Origin: Actinotignum timonense
Lineage (GTDB): Bacteria; Actinomycetota; Actinomycetes; Actinomycetales; Actinomycetaceae
Length of the DNA: 64,000 nucleotides
NCBI RefSeq assembly: GCF_030216305.1
Contig: NZ_JASOKT010000001.1
Span: 1 to 64,000 of the forward strand
Reading direction: 5' to 3'
Notes under the pieces: model-generated
Database searches by the model: none
What the model was told of the DNA's origin: nothing
What the model saw: the letters and a program-made list of their open reading frames with translations, nothing else
Made by a program: the position numbers and the translations under genes
Part shown: piece after piece, positions 26,909 through 36,188 of the stretch
Layout of the letters: every line of letters starts with the position of its first letter
Position numbering within the stretch: position 1 is the stretch's first letter

Positions 26909-28000
26909 ATGGATGCTGATATCAACGCGAGCACGGTTATTGGCGTGCTCCTCCTCTTACTCCTTCTCCTTGTGGTGGTGGCGGTGTTCCGTTCCGTCAT
27001 CAAGGTGCAGCAAGGCTACCAGGTGGTTGTGGAACGCCTGGGCCGCTACCACTCCGTGCTGCAACCGGGGCTGCATTTCCTGGTGCCGTTCTTCGACGCG
27101 GTACGCCAGCGCATCGATATGCGTGAGCAAGTGGTGCCTTTCCCGCCCCAGCCGGTTATTACCTCCGATAACATTAACGTGTCCATTGACACGGTTATCT
27201 ACTACCAGGTGACGAACGCGTATTCCGCAACTTACGAAATTGCCGACCCGATGACGGGTATCGAGCAGCTGGCCGTCACCACCTTGCGTAACATCATCGG
27301 CACCATGGATATGGAACAGGCCCTGACCGGCCGCGACCGTATTAACGACCAGCTCCGCAGCGTGCTGGACGATGCCACCGGGCGCTGGGGTATCCGCGTT
27401 TCTCGCGTGGAACTCAAGGCGATTGATCCGCCCGCTACCGTTCAGGGCGCAATGGAACAGCAGATGAAGGCCGAACGTGACCGCCGCGCCGCGATTCTCA
27501 CCGCGGAAGGTATTAAGCAGTCCCAGATTTTGACCGCCGAAGGCGAAAAGCAATCGGCTATTCTCAAGGCTGAAGGTCAAGCTCAGGCAACCGTCCTCAA
27601 GGCCCAGGGTGAATCCCGCGCTATTCTTCAGGTCTTCGACGCGATCCACAAGGGCAATGCCGATCCGAAGCTGCTCTCCTACGAATACATTAAGACGCTG
27701 CCGCAGATCGCCAATTCGCAGTCCTCGAAGCTGTGGATTGTTCCTACCGAGCTCACCGCCGCGCTCGACGCAGTACAGAAGGGCTTCGGCGGAGGCCGCA
27801 GCGGCGGGGGAGATGACCCCAACCCGGCCGGGCCCACCGGGGTCGATTTTGAGAACGCGGCCGATGTGGCTGATGTTCTCAAGGAAACCACCCTCCCCGA
27901 TATTGATTCGGCGCTGGCCGATGCACGCGGGGAAGCTAATCGCGCTGTTGATGATGCGCGCGGTTCCGTTTCCGATCCCAACCAGATCCCGAAGAACTAA
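26909..28000 (+). CDS. SPFH/band 7 (stomatin-like, QmcA type) protein
   Basis: 363 aa. N-terminal membrane anchor (res. ~10-30), SPFH domain (~33-190: VVERLGRYHSVLQPGLHFLVPF, QVVPFPPQPVITSDN, LRNIIGTMDMEQALTGRDRI), then an Ala/Glu/Lys coiled coil (~190-240, repeated ILTAEGIKQSQ/ILTAEGEKQSA) and a Gly/Asp-rich disordered tail. Forms membrane scaffolds; with the upstream NfeD it makes the classic NfeD-stomatin operon. Followed by a strong hairpin terminator. Confidence 0.93.
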   Translation: MDADINASTVIGVLLLLLLLLVVVAVFRSVIKVQQGYQVVVERLGRYHSVLQPGLHFLVPFFDAVRQRIDMREQVVPFPPQPVITSDNINVSIDTVIYYQVTNAYSATYEIADPMTGIEQLAVTTLRNIIGTMDMEQALTGRDRINDQLRSVLDDATGRWGIRVSRVELKAIDPPATVQGAMEQQMKAERDRRAAILTAEGIKQSQILTAEGEKQSAILKAEGQAQATVLKAQGESRAILQVFDAIHKGNADPKLLSYEYIKTLPQIANSQSSKLWIVPTELTAALDAVQKGFGGGRSGGGDDPNPAGPTGVDFENAADVADVLKETTLPDIDSALADARGEANRAVDDARGSVSDPNQIPKN

Positions 28001-28054
28001 GCGAAAAAACAAGCTCATCGGCGTGTCGAATCACCGAGCTTGATATCGATAATT

Positions 28055-28099
28055 GGCCGGGGCCGCCCACTGCGCACAACGCGCGGAGCGGCCCCGGCC
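28055..28099 (+). terminator. Terminator after the SPFH gene
   Basis: Perfect 12-bp stem GGCCGGGGCCGC (28055-28066) / GCGGCCCCGGCC (28088-28099), followed by ATTTGT. A second small hairpin CAAGCTC/GAGCTTG precedes it. It lies within 40 nt of the next gene's start, so that gene needs its own promoter close by. Confidence 0.7.
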
Positions 28100-28137
28100 A
28101 TTTGTATCCGATACCGGCGTGGTGGCACGCTTGCTAT

Positions 28138-28995
28138 GTGTTGATTTACCTCGATAACGTTGCCGCGCCCGAACTTGATGATTATTTCCGGCTCACCGAT
28201 GTGCACCTGCGCCGCTTACTCGAACCCGAGCGCGGGGTGTATATGGCCGAATCAACGAAAGTTATCGAGCGGGCTTTGCAGGCCGGCCACCAGCCGCGTT
28301 CCTTTCTCACCTCTCCGCGCTGGCTCCCGGATTTGCAAGCCTGCTTGGAGCGTTGCGGTTGGGCGGCGGACGGAGCGGCGGTGCCTATCTACGTGGGTAC
28401 CGATGAGATGCTCCAGGCAGTAACCGGTTTCAAAGTCCATCGGGGTGCCCTGGCCGCGATGCACCGCCCGGAATTGGCCGATGTGGCAACGTTGCTAGCG
28501 GAGGCACGCGAAGGGCGCGGGGCGCGGCGCGTCGTCGTTCTAGAAGGGCTGGTGGACCACACAAATGTGGGCGCGATTTTCCGTTCCTGCGCGGGGCTCG
28601 GGGTCGATGCGGTGCTGGTGACCGATACGTGCGCCGATCCGCTGTATCGCCGCTCGGTGCGAGTATCTATGGGGACCGTGTTTCAGGTGCCGTGGACGCG
28701 GATCCACGAGTGGCCGCGCAGTATCGAAAAATTGCACGGTCTCGGTTTCCTCACGGCAGCTTTAGCGTTGGAGGACGACGCCGAAACTCTGGATGATTTT
28801 GCGAACCGCGCTGATGTGCTGGCTCCGGATTCGCGGGTCGCACTTATTCTCGGAACGGAAGGGGACGGTCTGAGCGCGCGTACCGTCGCGAGTGCGGATA
28901 CCCGGGTCATTATTCCCATGGCGGGGCACGTGGATTCCCTCAATGTGGCCGCCGCGAGCGCGGTGGCCTGCTGGGCGCTGCGCACCCGCGACTGA
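28138..28995 (+). CDS. SpoU/TrmH family RNA 2'-O-ribose methyltransferase
   Basis: 285 aa from GTG 28138 (TTG 28141 is an alternative). N-terminal RNA-binding part (VHLRRLLEPERGVYMAESTKVIERAL) and C-terminal knotted SPOUT domain with GLVDHTNVGAIFRSCAGLGVD split at ~143-163, ILGTEGDGLSART and IPMAGHVDSLNVAAASAVACW, the three SpoU motifs. The target nucleotide (rRNA or tRNA) cannot be told from sequence. Confidence 0.92.
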   Translation: MLIYLDNVAAPELDDYFRLTDVHLRRLLEPERGVYMAESTKVIERALQAGHQPRSFLTSPRWLPDLQACLERCGWAADGAAVPIYVGTDEMLQAVTGFKVHRGALAAMHRPELADVATLLAEAREGRGARRVVVLEGLVDHTNVGAIFRSCAGLGVDAVLVTDTCADPLYRRSVRVSMGTVFQVPWTRIHEWPRSIEKLHGLGFLTAALALEDDAETLDDFANRADVLAPDSRVALILGTEGDGLSARTVASADTRVIIPMAGHVDSLNVAAASAVACWALRTRD

Positions 28996-29111
28996 GGTGA
29001 AAGCGGAGCGCAACAAAACGGCAGGTAGAGCAGGCCCTTGAGAAAATAATTACTGTTAATGCCGGGTATACCCGGTGGAAAGAAGGTGCTACGCACGACG
29101 AAAGTGGAAGG

Positions 29112-29408
29112 GTGCAGGACAGTTCCCAAATCGATTCGCTCGTCGCGTGGCGCTTGGCGAAAACAGTACGTGACCGGCGTGAAAGCCTGGGAATGTCGCA
29201 AGAAGACCTCGCTTTGCGCGCCAATCTCAATCGCACCACGTTGCAATCGCTAGAAAGTGGGCGTTCCGATCATAAAACCGGAAAGCCGTCTAATCCGCAG
29301 CTACGCACGCTGCTCCAATTGGCGCGGGCGCTGGAAATGTCCGCCGGGGAACTCCTTGGCGAAGCCGAACGTCTCTACGATCAGGCGCTTCGCGAAGAAG
29401 GCTTATAG
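29112..29408 (+). CDS. XRE-family helix-turn-helix regulator
   Basis: 98 aa, GTG start. HTH_3 domain at res. ~12-75: RLAKTVRDRRESLGMSQEDL, ALRANLNRTTLQSLESGRSD, LRTLLQLARALEMSAGELLG. No further domain. GAAAGT (29100-29105) lies 6 nt before the GTG and may be a leaderless promoter with a non-consensus first base. An inverted repeat GGGTATACCC (29064-29073) is a candidate autoregulatory site. Target genes unknown. Confidence 0.8.
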   Translation: MQDSSQIDSLVAWRLAKTVRDRRESLGMSQEDLALRANLNRTTLQSLESGRSDHKTGKPSNPQLRTLLQLARALEMSAGELLGEAERLYDQALREEGL

Positions 29409-29486
29409 CTAGTCCTATGGTGCTGTAGCGCGGCGGGCCGTGTATCTCCCGGATGCGGGCAGCCGCTAGCTTGGGGCCGTGTGCGG

Positions 29487-29507
29487 CGCGCGCTTAAGGT
29501 GCGCGCG
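29487..29507. terminator. Hairpin between convergent XRE and trmL genes
   Basis: CGCGCGC (29487-29493), loop TTAAGGT, GCGCGCG (29501-29507). No U-tract. Sits in the 130-nt gap between convergent genes. Confidence 0.4.
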
Positions 29508-29538
29508 GGCGTCGGGTTGAGGCGTGCCCGGAAATGTT

Positions 29539-30012
29539 TTAGGAAAATTGGGCGGTACCGGGGTATCCGAGCTGGCGCCAGGCTTCGTACACGGCAATGG
29601 ATGCCGCATTGGCAAGATTAAGAGACCGCAGGTGTGGGAGCATCGGTATGCGCACCGCCGCGGTGATACGTTCGTGGGCGACGACGCGCGCGGGCAAGCC
29701 GGTTGGTTCAGGCCCGAAAAGGAGATAGTCGTCGGGCTGGTAGGAGACTTCGGCGAAGTTATTTTGGGTATGCCCGGTAAAAGCAAAGATGCGAGCATCG
29801 GGTGCACTGGTGAGAAATTCCTCAAAATTCGGGTGAATAACGAGGTTGGCAAGGTCGTGGTAATCCAAGCCGGCGCGTTTGAGATGGGCATCGGAAAAAT
29901 CGAAACCGAGGGGCTCAATCAGGTGCAAGGTGGCGCCGGTGCACGCCGCTAGGCGAATGGCCGCGCCGGTATTACCGGGAATGCGCGGCTCGAAGAAAAC
30001 AATATGAAGCAC
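29539..30012 (-). CDS. trmL: tRNA (cytidine/uridine-34-2'-O)-methyltransferase TrmL
   Basis: 157 aa from GTG 30012; the family length is ~155, and the long upstream in-frame extension is non-coding. SPOUT fold: VFFEPRIPGNTGAAIRLAAC (res. ~5-24), HLIEPLGFDFSDAHLKRAGLDY, LLFGPEPTGLPARV and IPMLPHLRSLNLANAASIAVYEA split at the C-terminus. Methylates the wobble base of tRNA-Leu isoacceptors; this window encodes two tRNA-Leu genes. Divergent from the imuA' gene. Confidence 0.94.
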   Translation of the reverse strand: MLHIVFFEPRIPGNTGAAIRLAACTGATLHLIEPLGFDFSDAHLKRAGLDYHDLANLVIHPNFEEFLTSAPDARIFAFTGHTQNNFAEVSYQPDDYLLFGPEPTGLPARVVAHERITAAVRIPMLPHLRSLNLANAASIAVYEAWRQLGYPGTAQFS

Positions 30013-30018
30013 CCATCC

Positions 30019-30024
30019 AGGGTA
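30019..30024 (-). promoter_or_regulatory. Leaderless promoter of trmL
   Basis: TACCCT on the minus strand, 6 nt before GTG 30012; supports that start. Confidence 0.6.
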
Positions 30025-30093
30025 CTCGCCCAAGAATTTCGCGCGCGATTTTTGTGTCGTATCCCTTCGGTAGAGTAAAGCCGTACCGTAAAA

Positions 30094-30109
30094 TCGAACA
30101 TGCGTTCTA
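30094..30109. promoter_or_regulatory. LexA-type SOS box before imuA'
   Basis: TCGAACATGCGTTCTA fits the actinobacterial/Bacillus SOS box TCGAAC-N4-GTTCGA with one mismatch. It lies 19 nt before imuA' and overlaps the probable promoter (TAATCT at 30108-30113), so LexA binding would block transcription of the mutasome. Confidence 0.88.
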
Positions 30110-30127
30110 ATCTGTTGTGGGGGTGCT

Positions 30128-30967
30128 ATGGGTGCGCAGAAATTAGCTGCCGCGCGGGCCGCGCTTGCCCGTGCGGAATCCGCGGTGGGATTAGCCGGCT
30201 CACAACCGCAGGTACAACCACAGTCGGGCGGGAGCGGCTGGGATCTCCCACCGGAACTTTCTCCACTTTTCCCGCGGGGCCTAGCCCCGGGGATGACTCT
30301 CGGAGTTAGCGGTTCGCGCATTGCGCTGGCCCTGGTGGCCTCCCTGGTAAGTGCGCAAGGTGCGTGGTGCATCTACCTCGGTGTGCCTGATATGGGCTGG
30401 GAAGCCTGCGCCGGGTTAGGAAGCGATCTCAATCGGATTGTTACTATTCCCTACCTCCCGCCGGCCCGGAGCGGGGCGGCGCTTTCGGCCGCTATTGATC
30501 TTTTTGACGTGGTGATTGTGGGGAGCGCGCTGCGCCTAGATACGCGGGAACAGCGCCGGCTCGCGCAGCGGGCACGTAACCGGGAAACCCTGCTTATTGC
30601 GGAAAACTGGCAGGTGCGGGATCGGGTGCAGGCGCGCTATGAATCGGTGACGGGCCCGGCCAGCGGAAGCGGGTATATCGCACATATCACCGTGGAGCTC
30701 CGCTCCGCGCACGGTGCACGCCTGCGTATTGTGTGGGATGCTACCGGCTGGCATCCGGCCGCGGGCCTGCGGGCGGTGCCATCTGCACACGAGGCCGCTA
30801 GGGCTTTGAATGAGGTTGCCCCGGTTTTGAATGAGGTCGCTCCGGCTATGCGCGGTGTCGCTTCGCGCCGCGCGGTGCCCGAGCGCCGGATCCCGGGTGA
30901 CCAGACTCCTGGAACCGAGCTTCGTTTGGTACCGGTTACCGATGCGCGGGGGAGGGGTGGAGAATAA
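30128..30967 (+). CDS. imuA': ImuA' mutasome accessory protein (RecA-like fold)
   Basis: 279 aa. Weakly conserved RecA/SulA-like protein: GLAPGMTLGVSGSRIALALVAS at res. ~51-72, in place of a RecA P-loop, then GAWCIYLGVPDMGWEACAGLG and IDLFDVVIVGSALRL. Identity rests on position: LexA box upstream, ImuB and DnaE2 downstream in one operon, as in the mycobacterial imuA'-imuB/dnaE2 system for damage-induced mutagenesis. The C-terminal part has a duplicated RALNEVAPVLNEVAP. Ribosome binding site GGGGG at 30119-30123. The stop overlaps imuB (TAATG). Confidence 0.85.
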   Translation: MGAQKLAAARAALARAESAVGLAGSQPQVQPQSGGSGWDLPPELSPLFPRGLAPGMTLGVSGSRIALALVASLVSAQGAWCIYLGVPDMGWEACAGLGSDLNRIVTIPYLPPARSGAALSAAIDLFDVVIVGSALRLDTREQRRLAQRARNRETLLIAENWQVRDRVQARYESVTGPASGSGYIAHITVELRSAHGARLRIVWDATGWHPAAGLRAVPSAHEAARALNEVAPVLNEVAPAMRGVASRRAVPERRIPGDQTPGTELRLVPVTDARGRGGE

Positions 30968-32781
30968 TGCGCCAGGCAACAGTCTGGGTTCCTCACTGGC
31001 CCATTATCGCAGCGGAAATGGCGGGAATTGTGAGCAGAGAAAATCCCGTCGCGGTCGTGGAACACCACCGGGTAGCCAGCCTCAATATCTGGGCCTGGCA
31101 GAAAGGCGCCCGGGTGGATATGCCCACCCGGCAACTGCAATCTCTCGTCCCGCAATGCACCGTTATTCAACGGGATGGGGCGCGTGAGCTACGTTTCTTC
31201 GACCCGATACTACGCGCTATCTCCAATCGAGTGGCGCGCTTCTCGATGCTAGAACCGGGAGTGGTTATCTTTTCAGCCGCGGGCCCGGCACGCACCGCAG
31301 GCGGAGAAGAACGCCTATGCGAAAGCATCGTGGGGGATATCGTTGATGCCGCCGGGTGTGAAGCCCGGGTTGGAATCGCGGAAGGAACCCTTCCTAGCCT
31401 ATGGGCGGCGCGCACCTCGCGCATTATCGCTCCGGGTGCTTCCGAACAAGCATTGGCCAGCCAACCGATCTCGCTTTTCCTTCTTACCGCAACGTCAGCA
31501 ACCCGCCCCGCGCTCCGTGACTGCGTGGAACTACTTCATGACTTGGGGATCGCCACTATCGCGGATGTTATCGGGCTGGGGCAGCGCTCCCTCGTCACGC
31601 GTTTCGGGAATATCGGGCAATACCTGTGGGATCTTGCCACAGCGCGCACCCTACCCGCACACGAAGCAACCCCGGATACCCGTGATATATCAGTGGTAGC
31701 CACTTTTGATCCGCCCCTGAGCCACGCGGAACACGCGGCTTTTGCCGCGCGTAATCTCGCCGGGCAACTCGAAACAAAAATGCGGGCCGGTGCGGCTGGC
31801 TCCGCCCGCCTGGATATTCGGGCGAGCTCCGCCTCCGGAGAAGTAATGACACGCAGCTGGCACCTCGAACTTCTCACCCAAGAAGATGTGGTGGATCGGG
31901 TGCGGTGGCAAATCTCCGCCTGGATAGCACAACCCCGTGAGGCCAGCGAAGCGCCAGCGGAAACCCGCGGAGGTATTACCCAATTAGAGTTGATCGCCCG
32001 GGATATTACCCCCGCGGGCAACCATCCGGCGCCCCTCTGGGGTGCGCGCACCACCAGCGATGCGGCAGCAGCGCGCGGGGCTCACCGCCTCCAAAGCCTC
32101 CTCGGTGAAGAATACGTGCGGGTACCCCGCCGGGTGGGTGGGCGCCTCCCCGAAGAAGATATACAAGAAATCCCCTGGGGCCAGGCGGTAGATACCTCCC
32201 GGGCTGGGCTTCCCTGGCCGGGCCGGCTGCCCGAACCCGCCCCGGTACAGTTCCTGCGCACGCCCTATCCGGTGGCTGTGCTGTGTACCTGCAGGCAGCC
32301 ACTTGCTATTGCCGCAACCACCGCATTGCACTGCCCGGGGGAGTGCCAGCGGCCCTTTCCGGCTACCATCCGCACGGCTTCCCGCACCGGCGCGGCTTTG
32401 CCCGCAAGGCACGATGCCTCGCCCGCGGGCCCTGCCTTATCATCGGGCTATGCTGCCTCACCCGCGGGCCCTGCTGCCTCACCCGCGGGCCCTGCTGCCT
32501 CACCCGCGGGCCCTGCTGCCTCACCCGCGGGCCATGCTGCCTCACCCGCGGGCCCTGCCTTATCATCGGGTAGCGCCGGGCCTCCTACCGCATCGCTCCG
32601 CGCGCTTTTCGGCGTGGAAGGCTCCCTCACGGTACTCGACTACGCCGGCCCCTGGGTGAGCGAACAACGCTGGTGGGCGCGCCCCACGCGGCGCGCCTAT
32701 ATCCAGGCAGTCACCACCACCGGGGCGGTACTTCTCTATAGAGAACAGGAGCGCTGGTACCTTGCAGCCAGCTACATCTAG
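30967..32781 (+). CDS. imuB: ImuB, catalytically inactive Y-family polymerase homologue
   Basis: 604 aa. Y-family palm/fingers at res. ~1-350, but the acidic catalytic residues are lost: the usual VDxD near the N-terminus reads TVWVPHWPII and the SxDE motif region reads PGVVIFSAAGPA. The thumb/HhH segment is LHDLGIATIADVIGLGQRSL. PAPLWGAR at ~354 corresponds in place and shape to the beta-clamp binding motif QLPLWG of mycobacterial ImuB, with the leading Gln altered. ImuB recruits DnaE2 to the clamp. A Ser/Pro/Ala/Gly repeat linker (~495-530) comes from a 21-bp DNA repeat. dnaE2 starts 2 nt after the stop. Confidence 0.88.
   Translation: MRQATVWVPHWPIIAAEMAGIVSRENPVAVVEHHRVASLNIWAWQKGARVDMPTRQLQSLVPQCTVIQRDGARELRFFDPILRAISNRVARFSMLEPGVVIFSAAGPARTAGGEERLCESIVGDIVDAAGCEARVGIAEGTLPSLWAARTSRIIAPGASEQALASQPISLFLLTATSATRPALRDCVELLHDLGIATIADVIGLGQRSLVTRFGNIGQYLWDLATARTLPAHEATPDTRDISVVATFDPPLSHAEHAAFAARNLAGQLETKMRAGAAGSARLDIRASSASGEVMTRSWHLELLTQEDVVDRVRWQISAWIAQPREASEAPAETRGGITQLELIARDITPAGNHPAPLWGARTTSDAAAARGAHRLQSLLGEEYVRVPRRVGGRLPEEDIQEIPWGQAVDTSRAGLPWPGRLPEPAPVQFLRTPYPVAVLCTCRQPLAIAATTALHCPGECQRPFPATIRTASRTGAALPARHDASPAGPALSSGYAASPAGPAASPAGPAASPAGPAASPAGHAASPAGPALSSGSAGPPTASLRALFGVEGSLTVLDYAGPWVSEQRWWARPTRRAYIQAVTTTGAVLLYREQERWYLAASYI
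32452..32556 (+). repeat. Tandem 21-bp repeat inside imuB
   Basis: Five tandem copies of GCTGCCTCACCCGCGGGCCCT starting at 32452, 32473, 32494, 32515 (one base changed, CCAT) and 32536, flanked by partial copies with TTATCATCGGG. The length is a multiple of three, so it adds AASPAGP heptads without shifting the frame. Confidence 0.95.
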
Positions 32782-32783
32782 CC

Positions 32784-35700
32784 ATGACCACTCTTATCAC
32801 TAGCTCTCCCTATATTCCGTATGCGGAACTGCATGCCCACTCGGCTTTCAGTTTTCTTGACGGAGCCAGCCTGCCCGAAGACCTCGTGCAAGGCTGCCTG
32901 GACCTGCGTATCGAAGCCCTCGCTCTCACCGATCACGATGGTTTTCCCGGCGTCATGCAGCTCGCACAAGCCGGGCGAGATACCGGCCTCCCCACCATCA
33001 CCGGCACCGAAATAACGCTGGATAGCACCCAGCCGCGCGAAGGCCCGGATCCGGAAGGTGAGCATCTTGTGTTCCTTGCCCGCACCCCGGCCGGATACCA
33101 GCACCTCTCCCGCGCTATCGGAACAGCCATGCTCGCCAGCGGTGCAAAAGGAATCGCGCACCATACGCTGGCTCAGCTTGCCCGCAATAATGGCGATATT
33201 CTCGTCCTCACCGGCGGCTGCCGCAAAAGCGCCCTCCGCCGCATTCTTGACACCCAACGCGGCAGTGAGGCCCGCCGCGCAGCCCGGCAAGAACTTGACC
33301 TCCTTATCGGCACCTTTGGGAAAGATAACGTCGTCGTGGAACTCACCTCCCACGCCGGACCGCTTGACGCACAGCGATGCGATCTTCTCGAAGAACTGGC
33401 CCGGGAAACCGGAGTTCGCGCGGCAGTAACAGGAAACGTCCACTGCGCGCATCCCGCCGACCGCCCGATTGCCGATATATTCGCTGCCACCCGGGCCCGC
33501 CGTACCCTCGATGAGATAGACCCCTACCTTCCCGCCGCCGGAGCCTATCTGCGCTCCGGCCACGACTGGCGCATCCTGCACCGTGGGCGCGAACGCTACC
33601 TAGAAGCCGCAGCCCGCATCGCCGAAGAATGCGCCTTTGATCTCTCCCTCGTCGCGCCGAATCTTCCCCCGTTCCCGGTCCCGGAAGGCTATACCGAAGC
33701 CACCTGGCTGAGGGAACTGGTGCTGCGCAAAGCCCGCGAGCGCTACGGAACACCGGCGGACTACCCGCGTGCCTGGGAAGTGATCGAGCACGAACTCGAG
33801 GTCATTACCAACCTGGGTTTCCCCGGATATTTCCTCATCGTGGAAGAAATAGTGGACTTTTGCCACTCGCGCAATATTTGGTGCCAGGGGCGCGGCTCGG
33901 CAGCGAACTCCGCCGTGTGCTTCGCCCTGGGAATCACCGCGGTCGATGCCGTGAAACATGCCATGCTTTTTGAACGGTTTTTATCCCCGGGGCGCTCGGG
34001 GCCACCCGATATCGATATCGATATCGAATCCTCACGCCGCGAAGAAGTCATCCAGCATGTGTACGAACGGTACGGGCGCTCCTGCGCTGCCCAGGTCGCC
34101 AATGTCATCTCTTATCGGCCCCGCTCTGCTATCAGAGATGTGGCACGGGCCTTCGGATACCCGGAAGGCCATATCGACCAGTGGGCATCAGCATTTCACC
34201 ACCGTAGTATCAGCCCGGGCAGCAGCGCCCAGCCCCAGCCCGCCGGGCTACCCGAACGCGTCGCCGCGCTGGCTACCCGGATACAGCAGCTCCCGCGGCA
34301 TCTGGGAATCCATTCCTCCGGAATGGTGCTGTGTGATCGCCCGGTTATTGACGTATGCCCGGTGGGGTGGGCATCCAAACCGGGAAGAACAGTACTGCAA
34401 TGGGATAAAGACGATTGCGCTACCGCCGGGCTCGTGAAATTCGATCTTCTCGGGCTCGGAATGCTCACCGCTCTGCGTATCAGCTTCACAGAACTCACCC
34501 GCCGCGGGATTCTCGCGCCCAATGGCCAGCCCCTCAGTTTGCATAATGTGCCCTCGGAGGACCCGGAGGTATATACCCTCCTTCAAGCAGCCGATACCGT
34601 CGGAGTGTTCCAGGTGGAATCCCGCGCGCAAATCGCCACCCTGCCACGCCTGAAACCCGAATGCTTCTACGATCTAGTTATCGAGGTGGCTCTTATCCGC
34701 CCCGGCCCCATTCAAGGCGGATCTGTCAATCCCTATCTGCGGCGCAAACAGGGGAAAGAAAAAGTGACCTATCCGCACCCGCTCCTGAAAAATGCGCTGG
34801 AAAAAACCCTGGGGGTGCCGCTCTTCCAAGAACAGCTCATGCATATTGCCATTGACGCCGCGGGATTCACACCTGCACAAGCCGACCAGCTCCGCAAGGC
34901 CATGGGCTCGAAACGCTCCGCCGCCCGCATGGAACGCCTACGCGGCCAACTCATGGAAGGCATGGAAAAACAGGGGATAACTGATCCGGAGGTGCGCGCA
35001 GAGATCTATGAGAAACTCGCCGCTTTCGCCGAGTTCGGTTTCCCCGAATCCCACGCCTTTTCCTTCGCCTACCTCGTTTACGCTTCCGCCTGGCTGAAAG
35101 TTCACCACCCGGAAGAGTTCTATATGGGTTTACTCAATGCGCAACCAATGGGCTTTTACTCCCCGCAATCCCTTGTTGCCGATGCGAGGCGGCATCACCT
35201 CGTGGTGCGGCGGGCAGATGTCACGCGTTCGCACGAACACGTCAGCGTGGAAGAACTACCCGATACGCAAGATCGTCCGAAACGGGAACACCCGCGTATC
35301 CACGTGGATAGCCACCGCTACCTCCAGCTCGGACTCAGCAGCATTAAAGGCCTCGGGAACGCGGCCACGCGGCGAATCCTCACGGCCCGCGCCCGGGCGC
35401 CCTTCCGTGACCTCGCTGACCTAGCGCAGCGTGCCCGGTTGAAAACAGCAGATATCGAGATTCTTTCCCGCGCCGGAGCCACAGACAGTTTGGGAGTGAG
35501 CCGGCGGGAAGGCGTCTGGATAGCCCAAGCGGTGAGCAATGCTGAGGTAGCACACGGCACCATGTATCAGCCCGCGATCCCCGGAACGGAACCTTTCGGT
35601 GCGGTGCCCGAGCTCCCGGAACTCACCGCAGTGGAACAGGCCCATACGGACCTGCGCACCACCGGAATTTCTCCCGATTCCTACCCGACGCAATTCATTC

Positions 35701-36035
35701 GCCCAGCCCTCACCGCGCGCGGAATTCTCACGGTTGCCGCGGTATCCACCCATCCGGAAAAAAGCAGGTGCAAAGTGGCCGGACTGGTTACCCACCGCCA
35801 GCGGCCCCATACCGCGAAAGGAATCACCTTCCTCAACCTCGAAGATGAAACCGGGATGCTCAACGTCCTCATCACCCCGCAGCTATGGGAACGCTATCGG
35901 GAGATTGCGCGCACCTCGAACGCCTTGGTGATCCGCGGGATGGTCGAACGCGATGGCGGAGCCGCCGTTTTCCACGCCGATGGAATCGAAGCTATCCCGC
36001 TCGGGATCAACCTGCCCTCCCGGGATTTCCGATAG
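32784..36035 (+). CDS. dnaE2: Error-prone DNA polymerase III alpha, DnaE2 (ImuC)
   Basis: 1083 aa, typical for DnaE2 (shorter than DnaE1). PHP domain at the N-terminus (YAELHAHSAFSFLDGAS, LALTDHDGFPGVM), C-family polymerase core with WCQGRGSAANSAVCFALGI (~370-388), catalytic aspartates in PPDIDIDIESSRREEVIQH (~404-422), TVLQWDKDDC, GVFQVESRAQ and RPGPIQGGSVNPYL, then HhH and an OB-fold (VAGLVTHRQRPHTAKGITFL). Performs translesion synthesis in the SOS response with ImuA' and ImuB. Third gene of the LexA-controlled operon. Confidence 0.97.
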   Translation: MTTLITSSPYIPYAELHAHSAFSFLDGASLPEDLVQGCLDLRIEALALTDHDGFPGVMQLAQAGRDTGLPTITGTEITLDSTQPREGPDPEGEHLVFLARTPAGYQHLSRAIGTAMLASGAKGIAHHTLAQLARNNGDILVLTGGCRKSALRRILDTQRGSEARRAARQELDLLIGTFGKDNVVVELTSHAGPLDAQRCDLLEELARETGVRAAVTGNVHCAHPADRPIADIFAATRARRTLDEIDPYLPAAGAYLRSGHDWRILHRGRERYLEAAARIAEECAFDLSLVAPNLPPFPVPEGYTEATWLRELVLRKARERYGTPADYPRAWEVIEHELEVITNLGFPGYFLIVEEIVDFCHSRNIWCQGRGSAANSAVCFALGITAVDAVKHAMLFERFLSPGRSGPPDIDIDIESSRREEVIQHVYERYGRSCAAQVANVISYRPRSAIRDVARAFGYPEGHIDQWASAFHHRSISPGSSAQPQPAGLPERVAALATRIQQLPRHLGIHSSGMVLCDRPVIDVCPVGWASKPGRTVLQWDKDDCATAGLVKFDLLGLGMLTALRISFTELTRRGILAPNGQPLSLHNVPSEDPEVYTLLQAADTVGVFQVESRAQIATLPRLKPECFYDLVIEVALIRPGPIQGGSVNPYLRRKQGKEKVTYPHPLLKNALEKTLGVPLFQEQLMHIAIDAAGFTPAQADQLRKAMGSKRSAARMERLRGQLMEGMEKQGITDPEVRAEIYEKLAAFAEFGFPESHAFSFAYLVYASAWLKVHHPEEFYMGLLNAQPMGFYSPQSLVADARRHHLVVRRADVTRSHEHVSVEELPDTQDRPKREHPRIHVDSHRYLQLGLSSIKGLGNAATRRILTARARAPFRDLADLAQRARLKTADIEILSRAGATDSLGVSRREGVWIAQAVSNAEVAHGTMYQPAIPGTEPFGAVPELPELTAVEQAHTDLRTTGISPDSYPTQFIRPALTARGILTVAAVSTHPEKSRCKVAGLVTHRQRPHTAKGITFLNLEDETGMLNVLITPQLWERYREIARTSNALVIRGMVERDGGAAVFHADGIEAIPLGINLPSRDFR

Positions 36036-36188
36036 CCGCGCGATAAAGCTGGTGGCTAGGGAGTAGCGGCGTCGTCGCTTAAAACCTCTTAGCGAAAAGA
36101 ACGCAACCGGCCGCGAACAATCGATACGATAACGGAAGTTGCTCTCGACCTGGAGCATCCCCCGCACAGAATCTGGAGGCACAAGGTT

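Noticed and set aside
32452..32556. CRISPR-like array
   Set aside because: Units are contiguous 21-bp copies without spacers and lie in frame inside imuB.
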